Source: Bilabrum cf. latius (lineage: Eukaryota > Bigyra: Bicosoecida > Bigyra > Bicosoecida). Taken from it: a stretch of DNA of 64,000 nt. How positions within the stretch are numbered: position 1 is the stretch's first letter; the number at the start of each line of letters is the position of its first letter. This document shows positions 28,030 through 39,800 of the stretch, one piece after another. Where the stretch lies: the NCBI GenBank assembly GCA_965178125.1, contig OZ237743.1, positions 682,001-746,000 of the forward strand, read 5' to 3'. A program made the position numbers and the translations under genes. The notes below the pieces were generated by a model. The model ran no database searches and had not been told where the DNA came from. It was given only the letters and a program-made list of their open reading frames with translations.

Positions 28030-29751
28030 TTAGTAAGAACCTCCCATTGCATCTGCCTAGCTTGAACTCATCACTTGACCTCCAACCATCTAAACCCCAC
28101 CGCCAACATGGTTTACACCAGCACCAGCCATTTTCATAACCTGTCCTAGAGCGGTACTATCACCAGCGACCTTGTTTACACCTGGTAGGTTGCGTACAAA
28201 TTTGCTGGCTTTTTGGACAAATGGTGTAGCTTTCTTGACGAAGTTCTTGAATTTCTTCCAACCGCGTCCACCGCGTCCGCCTTGAATAGCATGTTCGCTG
28301 TCATCCTCAAGATAGACCACAGGAGCGCTGGTGAGTGTTTTGGCTACTGGAATAACAACCTCTTTGGCTTGAATGCGTCCATTTTTAAATTCAATGTATC
28401 CGCCATACATGAAAGGGATTTGGATGGTGTAATCGCCGGCTGCGATTGCATTGGCTGTGCGGTTGGCAATGGTGAGTTGTAGGCTGGTGAGTCTAAACTC
28501 TTTCTTGACACCACTCATTAATTCGGCATCTAGTGGCATCTAACTGGGGCGTAAAGGTAAGATGCTCCAATTGGCGAGTACCTAATTGGCAAGGGTACTT
28601 TCAGCGGGGTTGAGTAGTAAACCAGCAAACTGGGCATAACTACCAACGTAGCCATTTGAAACGGCTAAATCGTAAAGATCGCGAGTGCTGTGATCATCAA
28701 GAAGTTTGAATTTATTGCCGACGGTGCAACTTATGTGAGTAATAGGTAGAGTTATATCAGGACCATAATCATCAGCACCACGATTGACCACAACATGAGG
28801 AACAAACATATCGGGAACAACGTCTTCTCTGATGATGGGAATACTGACAACGGTTTCGCTATTAGCAAGTAAAGCAGTATTACCCTGAAATTCATGAGGA
28901 ATTGTTTTTTCCCATGGGTAGGCGTAATTGGTGCTGAGAGGAACTTGGAGTGCAGCGTTCTTAGTGTGTAGACGCATATTTACAGTTCCTCCTTCTAATG
29001 CAACTCTTAAGTCGTCAAGACCAGAACGAACAAGGCTGGCGGCAACGTTATTAAGTTTTAGTTCAAGATTCCATTGATCCATGCTATTGCATGGTTTTGG
29101 GTACTCTGATTTGAAATCAAAAGCATCGGAGGGTAGACGGCAAATTAAACTGGGAATAGTAAATCTAACGGTGGCGGCATCTACAGCCTCCAGAGTGGCA
29201 TTGTAACGTAAGCCTAAACCGCGAGTGTTGGTGTTTGAGGTGGAGTTAAAACCATCCCGAAGCACATTGCTTTGTGCCAGAGGTACATATTTTGAACTGG
29301 TATCAGGTTCAGGACCATTGGTGATAAGGGAGTTGACTTCAATGGAGTTCATACCAGCCCAGATGTATCGCATTTTGGATGGCTCGGTTTGGATATTTTG
29401 TCCTGCTTGATTGAAATCGATTCTCTCAACAACTGATGATTCGCCGAAGGTGGCGATACCAAGGTTGTTTTTAAGGTCATCGGGGACAAGATTGCCACCA
29501 CCATTGAGAGTTAGTAAGAAACTAAGGTTCTAGAATTCCATATCGGGGATACCAAGCAATCCATCAGCAGGATCAAACTGCCAACGGTAGCTCCAACCAG
29601 TGTTTGAAAGTGGTTTGGTTGATGGGTGATCCTCATAAACCGCATTACGTGCATCGGCTTGACTTTGGTACTTAAGTTGAGAGGGGGCAGTAAATTGGTA
29701 GCTTTTGCTGATTCCAATTTCTAAAGGGAGATTAGAGTTAATTTCACTCAT
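28030..29751 (-). CDS. MCP: Probable double jelly-roll major capsid protein, 573 aa
   Basis: A single frame from ATG to TAA with at least five TAG codons; in the standard code it appears as three to four pieces. Length, the strand-rich, low-Cys, low-charge composition and the position beside the minor capsid and protease genes fit a polinton/virophage major capsid protein. It has repeated segments of the type expected for jelly-roll strands (VRFTIPSLICRLP, FVPHVVVNRGADDYGP, FRLTSLQLTIANRT). The C-terminus is Gly-rich and basic (GGRGGRGWKKFKNFVKKA), ending in Gly/Ser/Met-rich residues, as in several such capsid proteins. No sequence signature proves the fold. Confidence 0.7.
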
Positions 29752-29776
29752 TATAACTAGGTTGTAGAAAAAAAAA

Positions 29777-30688
29777 TCAAGTGAATTCGCTAATTTCCTT
29801 AAACAAACCCTTGATATCGGCGGCTGATTCGCTGGGTAAACTTATTCTTGTTTCAACACCTCTATAATCTAACCAGTATAATTCAAAGGTTAAGTTTTTA
29901 GTACTACCAGATACATCCAGCATTTGAGTCCATCGTGGAGTGCTACTAGCATTATACAAGAAAGATCTATAAGGAGATCCGTTGGTCATAACCACTTTAA
30001 AATCGGTAACAATACTTTCGCTTTTATCGGAGATTTTGCCTTGTGAGTTGAGTGGTAGAGGTGTTAATTCTTGATTAATGGGTAAACCCCGTGCTTTGAT
30101 AAGGATACGAGCAACAGGATCGATATTTTCGAGTGAATCGGTGAATTGTGTTTCGAGATCATTTTCTAGTAGTAGCCAGTTCCAACTATCGGATGGATTG
30201 CCGCTGCCTGATTCAAAACGAAAAGTGTGTAACATTCGGGTTAATCTGGGGTTGAATCCAAGACGATTGGCGGAACGAAAGGCGGTATTGGAGTTGATGG
30301 AAAATAGTTTACCGTCGAAACTAACTGATGGTTGATCACCTGTACCAATGGATAGATTATCACATGCAACTTTGATTGAGGCATTGAGTTCGGCGACGAG
30401 ATCCTGCATGTTGTAGTACAGATCCTCGGAAAAGGTAAGATCAATTATTTCGGCAGTGCCAGAATTGGGTTCAACACTGATTGAAAGTGGATTGAGTGGT
30501 GCTTGGAAAACGGGTAAGGCAACACCGTTGCTAATAAACCATCTAACAATGCCAAACAGGTATCCTTTGTTGGGTTTGAGGAAGGTTGATTGTCGTGTTT
30601 GTTCAAGATTGGTTTCAAGATCGGTTTTGCCTTGGTTGAACTACTATAGGTTTACGTATTGGTAATCAATTACGTGACTTTTTGCCAT
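29777..30688 (-). CDS. mCP: Probable minor capsid (penton-type jelly-roll) protein, 303 aa
   Basis: ATG at 30688 to TGA, two adjacent TAG codons near residue 15. It begins with an extended segment (VIDYQYVNLQQFNQGK) followed by beta-rich sequence with PLNPLSISVEPNSG, FDGKLFSINSNTAF and LTFELYWLDYRG. Size, beta content and position directly upstream of the major capsid gene and downstream of the protease gene on the same strand match the mCP of polinton-like viruses. The three genes are spaced by 25 and 23 bases, as in a morphogenesis cluster. Confidence 0.65.
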
Positions 30689-30711
30689 ATAATTACTACC
30701 AGTGATAATAA

Positions 30712-31233
30712 TTACTGAGTTATTTGAAACACTAGTTTATCTAGATTGGGTTGATTGTTTAGTTTGCTAAGGTATTTTAGGTACTTGTGGTATTGATCAT
30801 TGCTCATCTAGCGATTGGCAAGGCGTAAGACGCAGTGTCGACCACATGTTGCGATATCATCGGAGTATTGTTGGTGTGGGTAGTGGGAATAATCAACTAA
30901 CTTACCAGTTTGCCAGAGTAACTTGGTGAGGTTTTGGTGGTTGAGTTTGCGATCGTAGAGGATTTGTTTTTGTGCACCAGAAAGGTTTACTTTGTGTGTA
31001 TCAGGAAGTTCGCCATAAGGATCGTAGAAATAGATAACATTGGGAGTTTGAATAACACAGGTGTAGTGACCGCTGATGGTGTTGCCATATTGTTCTTGAG
31101 GGTAAAAAAGTACGAAATCGCCTTGGGGTAAACCATGATGTAAGATATCTTTGTATTGTATCCAATTGAAATTGGGTATGCTGAAACGATTGGCAAGATG
31201 AGTTAGTTGTGTGGGGTTTAGGGTTTGATCCAT
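30712..31233 (-). CDS. PRO: Adenovirus/Ulp1-type cysteine protease, 173 aa
   Basis: It would mature capsid proteins. Catalytic residues are visible in order: His in SGHYTCVI, acidic partner in YFYDPYGE, Gln in HPHQQYSDD and the nucleophile Cys in IATCGRHCVLR (HxCGRH-like pattern). The C-terminal 32 residues follow one TAG and end at TAA. The length is typical of polinton and adenovirus proteases. It is the last gene before the junction with host-like DNA. Confidence 0.85.
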
Positions 31234-31803
31234 ATAACCATTACCTTATATATTTTATAGAGTTATAATTTGTGTGTTTGTTCTAAGATTTTTTATTTGA
31301 TTGTTCTAAGTTTGTTCTATGTTTTGTTCCATAATTTAAAAGAGATTAAAAGAAATGTTCCATGTTTCCATGTTTTTTTTGTAACCACAGATAATTTCGA
31401 AACGAAATTTTCAGAGAAATGTCAAAAATGAAATATTGAGAGAGAGTGTGAAAAAAATGTGGAACATGGAACATCTGTATTAAATCCGTACTAAACCAAG
31501 TAAAAACTGAGACACAAAATGTGGAACTCTTTTAAATATACTGAACAATATCTTACACCACGCGCTCCGCACGTGCGCTCCGCGACCGCCCCTCGCCCGT
31601 TTGAAACCCCTAGAGAAGTAAATTATATCCATTAAGGAATTGCGGAATCCACAGCAACTCGCAGGAGAATCTGTTCGCGCCCAGCAACACTCTCTCCCGA
31701 TCCATCTCTGCACGTACAGAATAACCCAGTCAGAAATTTCGACTCTTGTACAATTCATGGAAAGTAATTACTTTTAACAAAAGTAAAATCCCCTATACTC
31801 TAC
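31234..31803. other. Right flank of the viral region, no gene
   Basis: From 31,234 to about 31,540 the DNA is AT-rich with repeated TTGTTCTA elements and an inverted pair, ATGTTCCATGTTTCCATG (about 31355) and ATGTGGAACATGGAACAT (31457-31474). From about 31,550 GC rises. No terminal inverted repeat or target-site duplication could be assigned, because the left end is outside the window or unclear. Confidence 0.5.
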
Positions 31804-33560
31804 TCTCGCAGTCCATATGAAACCCGTAGTATACTACGGGTTTCATATGGACTGCGAGACGATGGCCGCTGCTGCTCATTGCAACTCCACTGGCAGCTGG
31901 GCCACTCTTGGCAGCACCGTGTCCTCCACGGGCACGATTGCCGTGTGCAACGATATCACGGTCGCTCTCCCCCTCCATCCGTTGCATGCCACCTCCAATG
32001 CCCTCCTGTCTTGCTCTTTCACCTCGTGCCACGTGCACTCCATGACGGCGCCATGCGACCCCAGCTTCTTCTTCATCCTCTTCGTCATCGATACCTTCGT
32101 CCTCGTCTTCGTCCCCTTCAGAGTCGGTGTCTAGCCTCGCCATCTGCAGCATGCAAGCCTTGCAGTCGTCAAACTGGCCAGCAGCTTCCATCGGGGTGAC
32201 TAGCATGCGGATCTCATCATCGGCTCCTTCCTCTCCTCCAACAGGCACCGCCACCCTTTCGTGCAACGCACTGCGGCGCACTTCGTTGCGGCTCATGACC
32301 ACCGCCATGCCAACGATATCACGGCGCACTGCGAGCGCAACTAGCTCCCTCGCATGGTTCTGGTTCCGAGTCATGCGAACGCGCCGACGAACCTGCCTCT
32401 CGAGTGCCTTCCTCCTGGGCATGTAGCTCAGCACGTGGGCCCTCGACTCCTCGTCCATGCCTGCAAGCAGGAGCTCCACGAACACTTTCCTGCTGCCGCC
32501 GCAAGTCCTCAGAGCGGTTGCGACCAGCTCCATCCTTGCGATCAAGCCATAGTTCAATGACCCTTGTCTTGCCGTTGGCAGCCGACTTGCTCGTGCCAGG
32601 CAGCGCTGGGCGTAGCTCACCAGCGACATCTCGCTATCTCTCCGGTTAAGTGCTGCCCGCACCCTGTAGTCGATGGGAGCGCCTGCGTTCGCCAGCACGG
32701 CGCACGCGCCTACATGACCGCCCTGTATGGCGAGCGTCATGGGACATGATCGGCTCGCGTCAAGGAGCTGCGTTGGGATGAGACGACGCGAGAATTGCTT
32801 TTAATTAGACCTACCATACCTTGTTCATTGCGACAAGCACAGCGAACAGCGTGCCAGAACACCAACCATCGAATTCTCACGGGACCCTCCGCTGCTCGCC
32901 TCAATTTCCCGGACGTAGCTTGCGCCCCACGACTGAGAAATATACTGCAGTTGCCGTACATGCCGCATTGTGCTGCGTACTGTAAGGGCGTGTCCCCGGA
33001 CTGCGAGCATGTTCGCTGATGATCCGGAATACAAATAGATATGGCTGCACACAGATCACAAGAACAAAGGGTGCGTAGGTTTGCTCTCAAACAAACTCAC
33101 ACCTGGCTGCAAGACAACATGTGCCGCGTGGCGCATCAGCAGTCTTGTCGTGGCGGCACTGTCGATACACCCGGCGATATGCACTGGCGTGGGGTTGGTA
33201 AGTCGATGCGTCTGCACAGGTAGCTTGACGGGTAAATAGATTCGCAAGATGATAAAATAGGGCGAATCAATACGATTTCGTCTACCTTGATGAGCCAAAA
33301 CACATATGTCTCACGATGGGTCGAAACCGCACGAGTTCCAGCACTTGGTTCGATGGGGCGAGCACGTCCCTCATGGTCTCGATGGGGTCTGGCCCTCTTC
33401 CAATTGAGGCCAGGGTGTACTGAACGCCTTCGTGGTCACGATTAAGGATAGCCTCTAGCAGGTTGTGCCGTATGGGGCGAATAAAAGCCTCACGGCGCTT
33501 CGGGTACCGACTCGAGTGTTGCCTGCGACATTGGCTTGGGGCGAGGGTGAGGAGAGCGAC
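31730..33560 (-). CDS. Spliced ankyrin-repeat protein, 5' end uncertain
   Basis: Proposed exons on the minus strand: about 33560-33315, 33211-33101, 33000-32881, 32767-31730. Each internal junction has GTGAGT or GTGAGA donors and CAG acceptors, introns of 100-113 bases, and keeps frame. The exons code ankyrin-type repeats: NPTPVHIAGCIDSAATTRLL, SGDTPLQYAAQCGMYGNCS and CPMTLAIQGGHVGACAVLA. The last exon continues into an acidic DEDEDEGIDDEEDEEE region and then through the 56-bp palindrome; after one TAG (Gln) it ends at TGA in AT-richer DNA. The first exon and start codon are not resolved. The natural C-terminus may have been replaced when the viral DNA or palindrome arrived. Confidence 0.5.
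31804..31859. repeat. Perfect 56-bp palindrome at the junction
   Basis: Two 28-base arms meet with no spacer between 31831 and 31832. The left arm runs TCTCGCAGTCCATATGAAAC and on to CCGTAGTA, and the right arm is its exact reverse complement. The match stops at 31803/31860. It lies at the change from AT-rich to GC-rich DNA and inside the predicted last exon of the ankyrin gene. Confidence 0.95.
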
Positions 33561-34367
33561 TGTACCGGATATTGTGCGAAATGCTTGCTGCAACACCGGT
33601 CGAGATCGTCGTCACTGGATAATTGGACACGGCAAAGGAGACAAAATCTTTTCTAAAGCAGGCGTAGATCGGATCGGGGGATGGCGCGGGAGGGTCGCCA
33701 CGTGTCGCGCAGAATTGCCACCTTCTTGGGTTTCAAACCTTCATGTTTCACGTTCTCGTGGGTCCCGTGGAGGGAATCAAAGCACAGTGCCCCACTCAGA
33801 TGACTTGCATTCACATAAGTATTAACGAGAATTTGCCGTTCGCACTGTCTGGCTGGACATGGTTGTGCAAAAAGCAGCCTGGTCGCACAGAAGCTACAGC
33901 CCTGCGCCAATGCCAGCCGCGCGTGGCACTGCCGACCACTGATTGATCTAGCTGTCCCGCGACACCGTGACCGCCGCACCAACGTACACATTGGAATGGC
34001 GAGGAACTTCGAAACTTACATTATTGAGCTGATTGTGTGACAGGGGGATCCATAGAATACAGGATGCAACGTTGCGACTTCCGGTATTTGTCCAGGAATG
34101 TTCCGGGAGAAGTACTTCGGATACTGCAAAGACTGGCCACACCTATCAATCCTAAATGGCCTTGTATGCACGTGCACGTTGGGTTTGTTTTTGCACCCTT
34201 GGTGCCGGTCTGCTTGAGCTGAACCGCCAGCGTGACAGCACGCAGCCAGCCTCGCACTGCAGTCTCTGCGATATCTCGTGCCGCACCATTCGAAGTGCTT
34301 GATGAATTGACGGACACGCAACAATTATTTCAATCAATAAAAAAGAGTCACAACTCCGGCCGAAGCG
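33561..34367. other. About 800 bases with no confident gene
   Basis: Several short ORFs overlap on both strands, but none shows domain-like sequence or consistent splice signals. It probably holds the first exon and promoter of the ankyrin gene and the 3' end of the kinase transcript. Confidence 0.4.
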
Positions 34368-36700
34368 TCATGAAGGGCCAGCAGCAGCTGCTGCTGCTTT
34401 CTTCGCCGATGCAGGTTCTAGCCGCACCTTGAGCTGCCAGAGCGCGTTGCGCATCACCGACCGGTTGCCCTCCTCGACCAGCCTGCCCACAATCGCGAGT
34501 CTTTCCTCGTCGCTTGGAATGCGGTCTGAGCTGGTGCGCCCGCGAGGCAGCACGGACACGAGCTGCACGTCGAACGTGGTCTCGGTGGAGCCCTCGAATC
34601 CATCCAGAGACGCAGTGAGCTACAGAGAGCTCGCGATGGCGGCGCCCTCAGCGTCTGCGCTCTTCGACTCGCCACCGCTGGCCGGTTCTGGAGCCGCGCT
34701 GGATGCCGCCGCTGGAGGTGCCTTTTCCTCTGCCTTTGTCTCTGCCTCTTCTTCTTCCTAGACGTCTCCGAGCATATCCGCATCCGCCACTGTGACGACC
34801 GCATAGTTGGGCGACGGCTTGCCGCCCGCCGCCTCGGTCGATGCATCCGCATCTGCTCCGCCCATTTCTAGCTTCAGCAGCCCTGCCAGTTCCCCCAGTG
34901 CCTGCTCCAACTGACCGGCACGGAGAGAGGCAGCCTTGACACCGTCCAGACGGACGTGCTGCATGCATTCCAGTTCGGAGAGCTTGACCTTGGCGAGTTC
35001 GCCCACGGTGCCGCCGGACACGATGTCCCGATAGACGTCCATCCCAGCGCCACTCCCCCCACCAGGGGGTCCCCTGCCCCCGCCTCGGGGTCCCCCCATG
35101 CCCCCACCAGGGGGTCCCCTGCCCCCACTCGGGGGTCCCTTGTCCCCGGGCCCCCCCTTGCCAGTGGTCCCTGCGGAGCCACTCCTGGCTGTGGATGTGG
35201 AGCCGGTGCTCATGCTGGCCATGGGCGCACTTCCCATCCCTGCCGCACCGCCAGTTGCAGCTGAGCCCGATCCAGAGCTGGCGCCAGGAGCACCAGCACC
35301 TGACGAGTCCATGGCCATGGGGGCAGACCCGCTTCCTGTAGTCCCCATCCCGCCGCTCCCGCTCCTCGACCCGCTCCCTTCCCCGCCCATGGCCGGCCCA
35401 CGAGCAGCAGAGCGAGCGGCGCGCGCGGCAGCCGCTCGCCTCTTCTCCTCTCGGATGATCAAGTCTCTCCTCCTCATCTCGGCCGCAATCACACCAATCC
35501 CCGGGTCGGGCTCGGCTGCCTCATTGAAGAGCCAAGGGTTCTGCAGCATGCGGTTCATGGCGACCCGGCGGCGGGGATCCCAGGTGAGCATCGCATCGAT
35601 GCACTGCTTGAACCTAGCGGGATTCGAGGTGCAGGACTCGATCCGCAGCCCGCCCCTCTCGTGGTGCTCCCAGAACGCCCTGGAATCGCCTCGAGACAGG
35701 GCCGCGTACGCGCCGCAGTCCTGGGCAGGGTCGCTGTAGTTTCGATAGGCTCTACTCCCGGGGCGGTGCGGCGAATAAGGCATCCTTCCAGTAAGCATGG
35801 TGAACGCCAAGACTCCTAGCGCCCAGACGTCTCCTTTGAATGCGTCGTATTCCCCTCTGGGAATGCCGGCCACCCTCCCGTGGCGATCTGGGCTATTGTA
35901 CATCAGCGTCCCGCATTTCTGCAATGAGAATTAAGTCAGGAAGAGTAGCATCTGCACAGATGCTCGCGAAGTTCACTGTATCGCATCGTTTCGATTGGGG
36001 TGAAGCCTTACCGTTCTTCGAACCCCCCTCGTGTCAGCTGCCATAGCAGCCATCCCAAAATCAATCAAGCGAATGTCGCAATCCGACTTGTTGACCATAA
36101 TGTTGTCGAGCTTGAGATCGCGATGAGCAACGCCAGCTCTATGGCAGCAGCCGACAGCCCTGACAACTCGCCGAAGGAGGAACTTCGTAACATTCTCAGG
36201 CAAGCCTCCAAGCCGAACAATGTCGAATAATTCCAGTCCGGTTACAAGCGGATAGACTGCAACAAGCTGCGGAGTCTCAGCCGGGACCCGCTCGAACTCG
36301 CTGGAACCAAGCGCACCAACTCGAACGGTACTTCGCGTCCACCCAACCTCGACAGGCTGCACGATTCTCTATTTTTCGGCTGTGCTGATAGGTAGCTCTC
36401 CAATGGCCTTAAAGCTAGCGCATTCTGTTCTCGCTTCGCGGATACGAGCGTCTCGCTTTGCCGGATCGTCTATCTTGATCAGTTTCACGGCAACTTTTCT
36501 TCCATCAGGCCCCCATATCCCCTTAAAAACCTTTCCGGTTCCACCAAATCCGATGTAAGACTCAAGTGTGACCTTGTCGAGCAAGTCCTCTGATCCTCTG
36601 GCTGCGCAGACGCAAGCAAATTCACACGCACGAGTGCTCTATTTCTTCACGTATCTCGCATTATTACAATCAAAAGTATCTTAAACTTACCTGAAGCCAT
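34368..36700 (-). CDS. Spliced Ser/Thr protein kinase (CAMK/SNF1-like), 716 aa
   Basis: Exons 36691-36700, 36012-36601 and 34368-35918; introns of 89 and 93 bases with GTAAGT/GTAAGG donors and CAG acceptors, all in frame. Exon 1 codes only MAS plus one base. Kinase motifs: Gly loop GFGGTGKVFKG, Lys in VAVKLIKI, AHRDLKLDN, LIDFGMA, then CGTLMYNSPD where most kinases have APE, and KGDVWALGVLAF. After the catalytic domain comes a Gly/Ser/Pro-rich linker coded by a GC-rich repeat, then a C-terminal region. TAG codons (one inside the N-lobe, two near the C-terminus) are read as Gln; the stop is TGA. Substrate unknown. Confidence 0.8.
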
Positions 36701-36889
36701 ACTTTAATCGCAATTTCGACTTATCGAGCTATGATGTGTACGGAGAATGCTGTCTGGAAATTTGGGTGGAGCTGGTGATGGTAAACCGGAAATGTATTGC
36801 AGGGGATCGCCACTCCTTCCAAGCCGAAAACATAGGCCATTCTCAAGGCCCCAGGCCTGGTAGTATCAGATATATAGCAGTCCTCAGCA

Positions 36890-39800
36890 TTAAATCTACC
36901 AAGCAAATGCATCAGCGGCCTGCAAGGCATCAGAGAACGATATCCCACTGGATTTCGCCACACCACGCTACCGAACAGCAATCTACCAACTATTCGCAGC
37001 TGCTGCATCCTTTCGAACCTCCAGCAGCTCTCCGTCGGTAGGAACACCCTCTGTCTAAGCTGTGAAACGAGCGAGCCGGATGCTCCACCCGCTCTCTTCT
37101 TCGGGAGAACCCCGAACCACCGCTGGAACACCGCGAGTTAACGCGATTGCAGCAGCCAGTTCCTCCTGGAAACCAGCACCTGCCTTCAGCGTGGCGACGG
37201 GTCCTCGATCGCCACCACTACAAGACTACTGTGATACACACGCGCCGCCAAGCAGGTCACGCAGTTCACCAAGCACCAGCCCTTCCGGGCCTAGTAGTGC
37301 TCCCTCGTTGCCTGCTTGTGCAGCGGCAACGGCGCTGCCACCGGCCTGACCTTTAGCAGGTACTAAGGGCTAGTGCAAGCATACTTGGCACGCAGCGGAG
37401 TCAAATCCTGCCACCACGGGTTCTCCCTGCATCGCAAGGGCCGACACTTCTTCCAGTCGATCCCCACCGGCACTCGTCAGATCGTGCAGGGTGTGACGAG
37501 CGACGGAGGTACCGAGGATCGCCCGCCAGTCGGAGTCACCGCCACGCAATGCACCCTAGAAGCCCTGGGCCCGGTGGGGACGCACTCGCTGCACCGGGAC
37601 GCGCACAGCCCAAGGCACCCGCGCCCGGACCGCGATGGTCCGCACAGCGGGTGCCTGCTTGTCGAGGGGCACCTGCAGCTGCAGCCGGCCATAGAGCACC
37701 CGCCGCGCAGCCGCTATGTCCAGCTGAAGCACTCCATCACCGGCTTCCTCGCCCTCTACTGCCACCTCCATGGATTCCTCTAGTCGCAGCGGCAGCAGGC
37801 CGTGCTATCCACCCACGGTGGAGCCTGCCTCCGTGGAGGGCTGCTCCACGGCTTCCAGAGCGCCCGCCAGATCCGTGAGGGCTGGTATCGCCCTTGCTCT
37901 GGTAGGATCGGAGAGCAGCGGTGCATCACCAGCCTGTTTCACCTCCTCTTCATCCTTCTGCGCCGCGCTCCTCAGACGTCCCGTCACGGAGGCCCTGCCT
38001 GCGTCCAGGAGCACCCGCTTCAGCCGGAGCGCGCCGAAGGTGTTCTTCACCTGCAGCGAGGATGCTTCATCCTCGCTGGCACTGGCGTGAGTCCCCAAGA
38101 AATAGTCAGCTGCGGCGGCGATGGAGCTGGCCCTGTCGAACGACGTGCGAGGCTGCTTGTCCGGCGGGAGGCCAGCCACCACTGGCTCGGCCATCTTGAT
38201 GCACTCAGTGACGAGGGCATCCGCCAGCAGGCTCGAAGCCGTTGGTAGCGGCGGGCTGGATCCGTGCATAGGGGCAGGCGCAGCCGCGGGGAGCACTGCT
38301 TTCGCTCTTTTTACTGCAGCGGCTGACCCTTTTAATCCGAGGGCCGACACGCATTCGTCCACCACAGCCTGTGCACTCGCAGCTGCCATGCACCAGGTAG
38401 TGGCCTCTGCCCGCTGGAGCAGCCCCTCCGAGGAGGACAGCGCCAGGAACCCTTGCTCCGCAGCTGCATCTGGCGCGATGCTACCCAGCAGGGCTCGCAT
38501 GGCCACCACAACTACTTCCTCGTGTGACCACACGCCCTGCTGCTCCACCAGGACTTCTCGGAGGCGTCGCACCCACGACCGGGCCGCCGCTGCAACGGGG
38601 TCCCTTGGCCCCTGAGGGGCACGGCTCCCGGAGGCATCGTGCCTCGATCTCTTGCTTCCAATGACAGAGGCGGAATTCCTGGAGTGGCCAGCTACCGAGG
38701 CAGCGGTAGAGGCAGAGTCAACGCCCTCTTTCCCACCGCCTGCATGGCTGGCCGTATCAGCCTCGTCGCCTCTGCTGAATGCGGGAGGGCGTGGCGCGCG
38801 AAGATCCGGCACAAGCACTATACCATTGATCCCACCTGCGCTGCGGTCGCCGGTGCCTGCACCTGATGACGCTACAGACTTAACGCCCTCTTCTTGAAGC
38901 GCGTGCAGAAGGGCCCGCCTCATGGTCCGAACCCTCGAGCCCGTGCGCGCGATCGCCCACGCGGCCCGGTCCGCCCCCTCCCTGTCCCCCAAAGCGAGCG
39001 CCTGCCGCGCAGGCAGGCAGGCTTCGAATGGAACGGGTACCACCAGGCACACGTTCCCAGGCGGTGTCTCCTGCTGCGCATCTTCAGCACCAGCGCCGCG
39101 CAGCACCTGTCTGCCCCGCTCCAGCAGTCGCTCGGCCCGAGCGATCTCCCTCCGAGCCCTCGGCAAGAGTGCCTCCACCTGGGATGCGTCCTCCAGCACT
39201 CCCGCGATGGCAAGCTGCGATAGAACGGGAGGGCCTCGCAGGAGCACTACGCCTTCGTGAGTCTGGCTCGCGTTGGGCGAAAGCGCCACAGACAGCCGCT
39301 TGCCGAACAGGTTGCCAGCCCATTCTTGAGCGGCAAACCGACGAGGCAAATCACAGCTCTGCTTGCCGCCGCCGGCATCTTCCAGTCTTAGGCCAGCGAG
39401 CCGCGGCAATGGCACGAAGACTGTCGTGTCTTGAGAGTGTTGCAGTTGAGCGGAACTAGCTGACGAGGCTGCTTCCGGTTGCGGCTCACTCAACGCCTCG
39501 ATCGCACCAACGGCATGCATCGCAGACCTGACGGCATCAACCGCCGCTGCACAGCAGTTTGCGACAGTAAGTTGCAGCCCTGCCCGCCCGGCTCCAAGGC
39601 CTCGCCGCCTGCGGATCCACTCGCCAGCCAAAAAAAGGGACCCTCCGGGCACCGACTTGCTCGAGATTACGCTGCGCAACCACTCCGCAGGCCTGTCGTG
39701 ATCTTGCTTGGCGGCACTGCCGCAGGCCTCATCTAGGGATGCTTGATCCAGCGTTCCTGGAGTCGTCTCACCTGCAGGGATGGGCGCTGCTGAACCCTCA

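Noticed and set aside
2530-31233. Widespread pseudogenes: most viral genes broken by stop codons
   Set aside because: Every break is TAG, never TAA or TGA. The frame continues without shift and protein motifs run across the TAGs. Host housekeeping genes show the same. This is a code change, not decay.
12240-31480. Weak similarity between the reverse complement of 12,260-12,380 and 31,380-31,450 as terminal inverted repeats of a 19-kb element
   Set aside because: Only short AT-rich strings (AATGTCAAAAA, TTGAGA) match, and no target duplication is seen. It is not distinguishable from chance in such composition.
31817-32134. Plus-strand ORF starting in the palindrome
   Set aside because: It exists because the palindrome gives the same start on both strands. 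Downstream it is antisense to the ankyrin gene's acidic region.
35098-35739. Plus-strand ORF of 213 codons, Pro/Gly-rich
   Set aside because: Antisense of the kinase's Gly/Ser/Pro linker. High GC keeps antisense frames open.
36721-37131. Minus-strand ORF of 136 codons
   Set aside because: It overlaps the C-terminal region of the MED14-like frame in another phase and has no domain-like features.
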